The notes under the pieces were generated by a model that was not told where the DNA came from, searched no databases, and was given only the letters and a program-made list of their open reading frames with translations. From Oscillospiraceae bacterium (GTDB lineage Bacteria > Bacillota > Clostridia > Oscillospirales > Acutalibacteraceae), in assembly GCA_031283835.1 (NCBI GenBank), contig JAITBA010000011.1, positions 1 to 18,675 on the forward strand: a stretch of DNA of 18,675 nucleotides. The letters run 5' to 3'. This document shows positions 16,030 to 18,675 of this stretch, piece by piece. Made by a program: the position numbers and the translations under genes. Numbering within the stretch: position 1 is the first letter of the stretch; each line of letters starts with the position of its first letter.

Positions 16030-16126
16030 GGATAGCCGAGGGATCGAACGCTTTTTAATTAGACCTCCTCAAGCCCAAAAAACCCTGAAGGGTAGGGATA
16101 GCCGAGGAATCGAACGCTTTTCAATT
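16021..16126. repeat. Pair of 40-bp direct repeats, 66-bp period
   Basis: 16021-16060 and 16087-16126 match at 38 of 40 positions and are separated by 26 bases. The first copy contains the last codons and stop (GAA GGG TAG) of the ligase gene; the second lies in the spacer before the HisI-like gene. Read on the minus strand each copy contains GTTCGAT(C/T)CC, which resembles a tRNA T-arm followed by an acceptor-like stretch. The T stem does not pair and there is no tRNA body. The 26-base gap, on the minus strand, has a GGGTTTTTT run and GAGGAGGTCTA, both also found at 4526-4545. Confidence 0.8.
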
Positions 16127-16156
16127 TAAGTGACAGTAGTTAGATGGGAGCGCACC

Positions 16157-16546
16157 ATGGAAGAAACCAAAACGCTGCAATTGGATTGGCAGAAGCTCAA
16201 CGCTGTGGCGGGGGTGCTGCCCGTGGCGGTGCAAGACGCGCAAACGCGCGAGGTGCTGCTGCTGGCCTACACCAACGAGGAAGCGTTTTGCGCGGCGGCG
16301 CGCACGCGGTCGCTGGTGCTGTGGAGCACTTCGCGCAACCGCTTGTGGATGAAAGGCGCGGAGGAAAGCGGCAACGGCTTTGCGCTGGAAGAAATTCGCG
16401 TCAACTGTGAGCAGAACTCGCTGGTTTATCTTGTTCGGCCCGTCAAAGGCGGCATTTGCCACACAAAAGACGCCGACGGCGACAACCGCCGCAGCTGCTA
16501 TTATCGCAAACTGAACATGGAAACAGGGGCGTTGGAATTCATATGA
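16157..16546 (+). CDS. hisI: HisI-like protein (phosphoribosyl-AMP cyclohydrolase family)
   Basis: The protein has 129 residues. HisI hydrolyses phosphoribosyl-AMP in histidine synthesis, using Zn2+ held by three Cys and Mg2+ held by an Asp triad (DCDxD). Recognisable blocks are VAVQDAQTREVLLLAYTNEEAF, LWSTSRNRLWMKGAEESGN and ICHT...RRSCYYRKL. The zinc cysteines are kept (Cys84, Cys101, Cys114). The Mg motif reads N83-C84-E85-Q86-N87 instead of DCDxD, and the last two Cys are 13 residues apart rather than the usual 7 because of an acidic insert (KDADGD). No other his gene is nearby. It may be a HisI paralogue with another substrate or a variant active site. ATG 16157 is set by GGGAG at 16146-16150. 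Confidence 0.78.
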   Translation: MEETKTLQLDWQKLNAVAGVLPVAVQDAQTREVLLLAYTNEEAFCAAARTRSLVLWSTSRNRLWMKGAEESGNGFALEEIRVNCEQNSLVYLVRPVKGGICHTKDADGDNRRSCYYRKLNMETGALEFI

Positions 16547-16607
16547 TCAACACGCCACAGAACATTAGAATTTTGCCGCGGAATAGTATAAACAGGAGGG
16601 ATTACCC

Positions 16608-18675
16608 ATGCAACAGGACCCCCGGCTGATGGAATTGACACGCTGGTTCGGCGATTGGTTCCTTGACGGCGCAACCGCCCCGAAGGGCAAAATGACGCAG
16701 AACCTGCATCCCTACGAAGCGATGTTTTCCCCCATCCAAATCAACCGGCTGCAGTTAAAAAACCGGCTGGTGATGGCCCCAATGGGCAACATTAGCATGT
16801 GTGAGGAAACCGGGCGGCCCAACGAAAAAATGCTGGCCTACTTTGCGGAGCGGGCCAAAGGCGGCGTGGGGCTTATCACCACAGGGCTAATCCCCGTGAC
16901 GCACCACATCGACACATCGCTGACCGAACTGGGAAGCTTGAGCTATTTTCCGCGCATTGACCGCAGCCGCACGGTGTTTGCGGGCTGGCGCGGGCTGGCG
17001 CAGCGCTGCCACAACCACGGCGCCCGGGTGTTTATTCAGCTTTCGGCCGGGCTGGGCCGCGTGGGCAACCCGCAGTGCTTGCTCAACAAATACAAATTCC
17101 CGGTGTCGGCCAGCCTAAACCCCAATTATTACATGCCCCAGGTGCCCTGCCTGCCCCTGACGGATTTGCGGATTCGCGGCATGGTGAAGGCCATTGGCCA
17201 GGCCGCCGCCGATTCGAAGGCGGCAGGGCTGGACGGCGTGTATCTGCACGGGCACGAGGGGTATATGATTGAGCAGCTGACCAACCCGGCCTTTAACCGG
17301 CGCAAGCTGGGCCGCTATGCCGACTGGCAGCGCTTTGGAATTGAAATGATCGAAGCGATTCGCGCGCGCTGCGGCAACGATTTTCCCATCATGTATCGCA
17401 TTGACCTTTCGCTTGCGCTGAACGAAACGTTTGGGGAGCGCATGGACGGCACCCACATGAAAAAATTTAAAAATGGCCGCACGATTGCGCAAAGCCTGGA
17501 TTACTTGAAAAATTTGGTGAAGGCCGGTGTGGATTTGATCGACGCGGACCTTGGCTGCTACGACAACTGGTGGCTGTGCCACATGCCCGAAGGCATGCCC
17601 CCCGGGTGCTACCTCGACATTGCGCAAATTACAAAGGATTTTTTTGCAAAAGAAAACATTCGCAGCAACGCGGGTTTGCCGGTGCCCATTGTGGGCGTGG
17701 GCAAGCTGGGTTACCCCGACCTGGCGGAGCAGGCTTTGCGCGGCAACCGGTGCGACATGGTGATGCTGGGCCGCCCCCTGCTGGCCGACCCCGAATGGCC
17801 CAACAAAGCGCGCGCGGGCCGCGTGGACGACATTATCCCCTGCATTGGCTGCCAGGAGGGCTGTATTAACGAATTTGTGGAAGGCGGCCACCCCCAGTGC
17901 GCCGTCAACCCCCGCACCGCCTTCGAAGAAATCTATCCGGCAACGCCGCAAAAGGCCGAAAAGCCGCAGAAAATTGCCGTGGTGGGCGGTGGGCCCGCAG
18001 GTGTTAGCTGTGCTGTTGTGGCCGCGCAGCGGGGTCACGGCGTCACACTGTTTGAAAAAAGCGGCGCGCTGGGCGGGCGCATTGTTCCCGGTTGCGTGCC
18101 GGGCATCAAGTTCGATTTTGCGAATTACCTGGAATATTTGCGCGCCTGGGCCCAAAAATCTTCCGCGGAATACGACCTGACGCTCTGCTTGAACACAGAG
18201 GCCACAGCGCAAAACTTGACCGGCTTCGACCAGATTGTGGTGGCGGCGGGCACCGACAACGTGGCCCTGCGGTTGCCGGGCTACGAGGCACACCCGCCGC
18301 TGCAAGCCGTGGATGTGCTGGCCGACCCCGCTCTGCTTGCGGGCAAACGGCGCGTGGTGATCATCGGCGGCGGCGTTGTTGGCTGCGAAGTGGCCTACTT
18401 CCTCGCAAAGGAGCACGGCAAACAGGTGCAGGTGGTTGAGCTGCAGCCTTTGTTCATGAAAGGCGCGTGCACGGCCAATCGCGGGTATCTGCTCAAGTAT
18501 CTTTTTGACGCGGGCGTGGAGCTGCTCAACTGCACGCGGTTGACATCCTTTGAGCCGGACGGCGTGCGCGTGAGCCAAAACCGCTCAAAGACTGTGCCCG
18601 ACCCCTATGTTTGCTGGACGCCGATTCTACCGGAAAACATCCTGAATCCCCTTGCGTCAAAAATCAAAGAAGAAC
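16608..18675 (+). CDS. FMN/4Fe-4S/FAD enoate reductase-type oxidoreductase (2,4-dienoyl-CoA reductase family), 3' partial
   Basis: 689 codons are visible without a stop. The domain order is that of FadH, 2-enoate reductase and BaiH: an N-terminal OYE-type FMN barrel starting YEAMFSPIQINRLQLKNRLVMAPM; a 4Fe-4S motif CIGCQEGC plus a later Cys (Cys412, 415, 419, 431); an FAD Rossmann motif GGGPAG (460-465); and an NAD(P)H motif GGGVVG (587-592). Such enzymes reduce activated C=C bonds with NAD(P)H. Two oddities are a hydrophilic N-terminal extension of about 33 residues, and the barrel segment HGHEGYMIEQLTNPAFNRR followed by KLGRYADWQRFG where most relatives have RTDxYGG. ATG 16608 is set by AGGAGGG 7 bases upstream. 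The substrate is unknown; co-orientation with the CoA ligase hints at an acyl-CoA or carboxylate substrate. Confidence 0.88.
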   Translation, partial: MQQDPRLMELTRWFGDWFLDGATAPKGKMTQNLHPYEAMFSPIQINRLQLKNRLVMAPMGNISMCEETGRPNEKMLAYFAERAKGGVGLITTGLIPVTHHIDTSLTELGSLSYFPRIDRSRTVFAGWRGLAQRCHNHGARVFIQLSAGLGRVGNPQCLLNKYKFPVSASLNPNYYMPQVPCLPLTDLRIRGMVKAIGQAAADSKAAGLDGVYLHGHEGYMIEQLTNPAFNRRKLGRYADWQRFGIEMIEAIRARCGNDFPIMYRIDLSLALNETFGERMDGTHMKKFKNGRTIAQSLDYLKNLVKAGVDLIDADLGCYDNWWLCHMPEGMPPGCYLDIAQITKDFFAKENIRSNAGLPVPIVGVGKLGYPDLAEQALRGNRCDMVMLGRPLLADPEWPNKARAGRVDDIIPCIGCQEGCINEFVEGGHPQCAVNPRTAFEEIYPATPQKAEKPQKIAVVGGGPAGVSCAVVAAQRGHGVTLFEKSGALGGRIVPGCVPGIKFDFANYLEYLRAWAQKSSAEYDLTLCLNTEATAQNLTGFDQIVVAAGTDNVALRLPGYEAHPPLQAVDVLADPALLAGKRRVVIIGGGVVGCEVAYFLAKEHGKQVQVVELQPLFMKGACTANRGYLLKYLFDAGVELLNCTRLTSFEPDGVRVSQNRSKTVPDPYVCWTPILPENILNPLASKIKEE

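Noticed and set aside
16021..16130. tRNA gene on the minus strand, suggested by GTTCGATTCC
   Set aside because: The stem flanking the T loop does not pair, and there is no anticodon arm, D arm or full-length body in either copy.
16548..16557. TCAACACGCC after the HisI-like stop, matching the MITE end
   Set aside because: Only 10 bases match, there is no partner repeat and no foldback; a chance match is likely.
1..18675. CRISPR array, phage genes or a defence island
   Set aside because: No regularly spaced repeats, Cas, capsid, integrase or known defence proteins are visible anywhere in the window.

Overview
The window looks like the chromosome of a GC-rich Clostridia member, probably of the Oscillospiraceae/Ruminococcaceae type. 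The reasons are strong AGGAGG-type ribosome binding sites, sigma-A style promoters, the Firmicute arrangement yloU (Asp23) - yloV (FakA-like) - recG, an RnfA-type membrane subunit and an LCP-like protein. The organism call is an inference from gene content; no rRNA or tRNA gene is present.

Layout. (1) 1-528: the C-terminal part of an RnfA-like ion-pumping subunit, joined in frame to about 280 bases of foreign-looking sequence at the window edge. (2) 543-5805, plus strand: four genes, namely a membrane-anchored DUF4015 (putative glycoside hydrolase) protein, a cytoplasmic GH13 alpha-glucan hydrolase, a degenerate LytR-CpsA-Psr-like membrane protein and a membrane-anchored transglutaminase-like protein. 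Three of the four have N-terminal membrane anchors, so a cell-envelope or polysaccharide theme is plausible. (3) 5803-5967: a MITE-like element with perfect 18-bp terminal inverted repeats, inserted exactly at the transglutaminase stop codon. (4) 6000-7372: folE and folP, a small folate operon.

(5) 7390-14193, minus strand: reading in the direction of transcription, an oligopeptide-type substrate-binding lipoprotein, yloU (Asp23 family), a FakA/YloV-like DAK phosphatase-fold protein, a relic of a glycosyltransferase gene, an intact homologous glycosyltransferase, and recG. The last junctions overlap by 4 bases (TTGA, ATGA), which suggests translational coupling. (6) 14194-14385: a divergent promoter region with two good sigma-A promoters. 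(7) 14386-18675, plus strand: an acyl-CoA ligase-type AMP-forming enzyme, a pair of 40-bp direct repeats, a HisI-like protein with an altered metal site, and a large FMN/4Fe-4S/FAD enoate reductase-type enzyme cut by the window end.

Most of the window is ordinary housekeeping and accessory metabolism, and I see no clear-cut new defence or mobile system. The observations most worth following are the MITE that split a probable operon without changing the upstream protein, the glycosyltransferase relic, the HisI paralogue lacking its magnesium aspartates, the LCP-like protein lacking part of its active site, and the abrupt junction inside rnfA.
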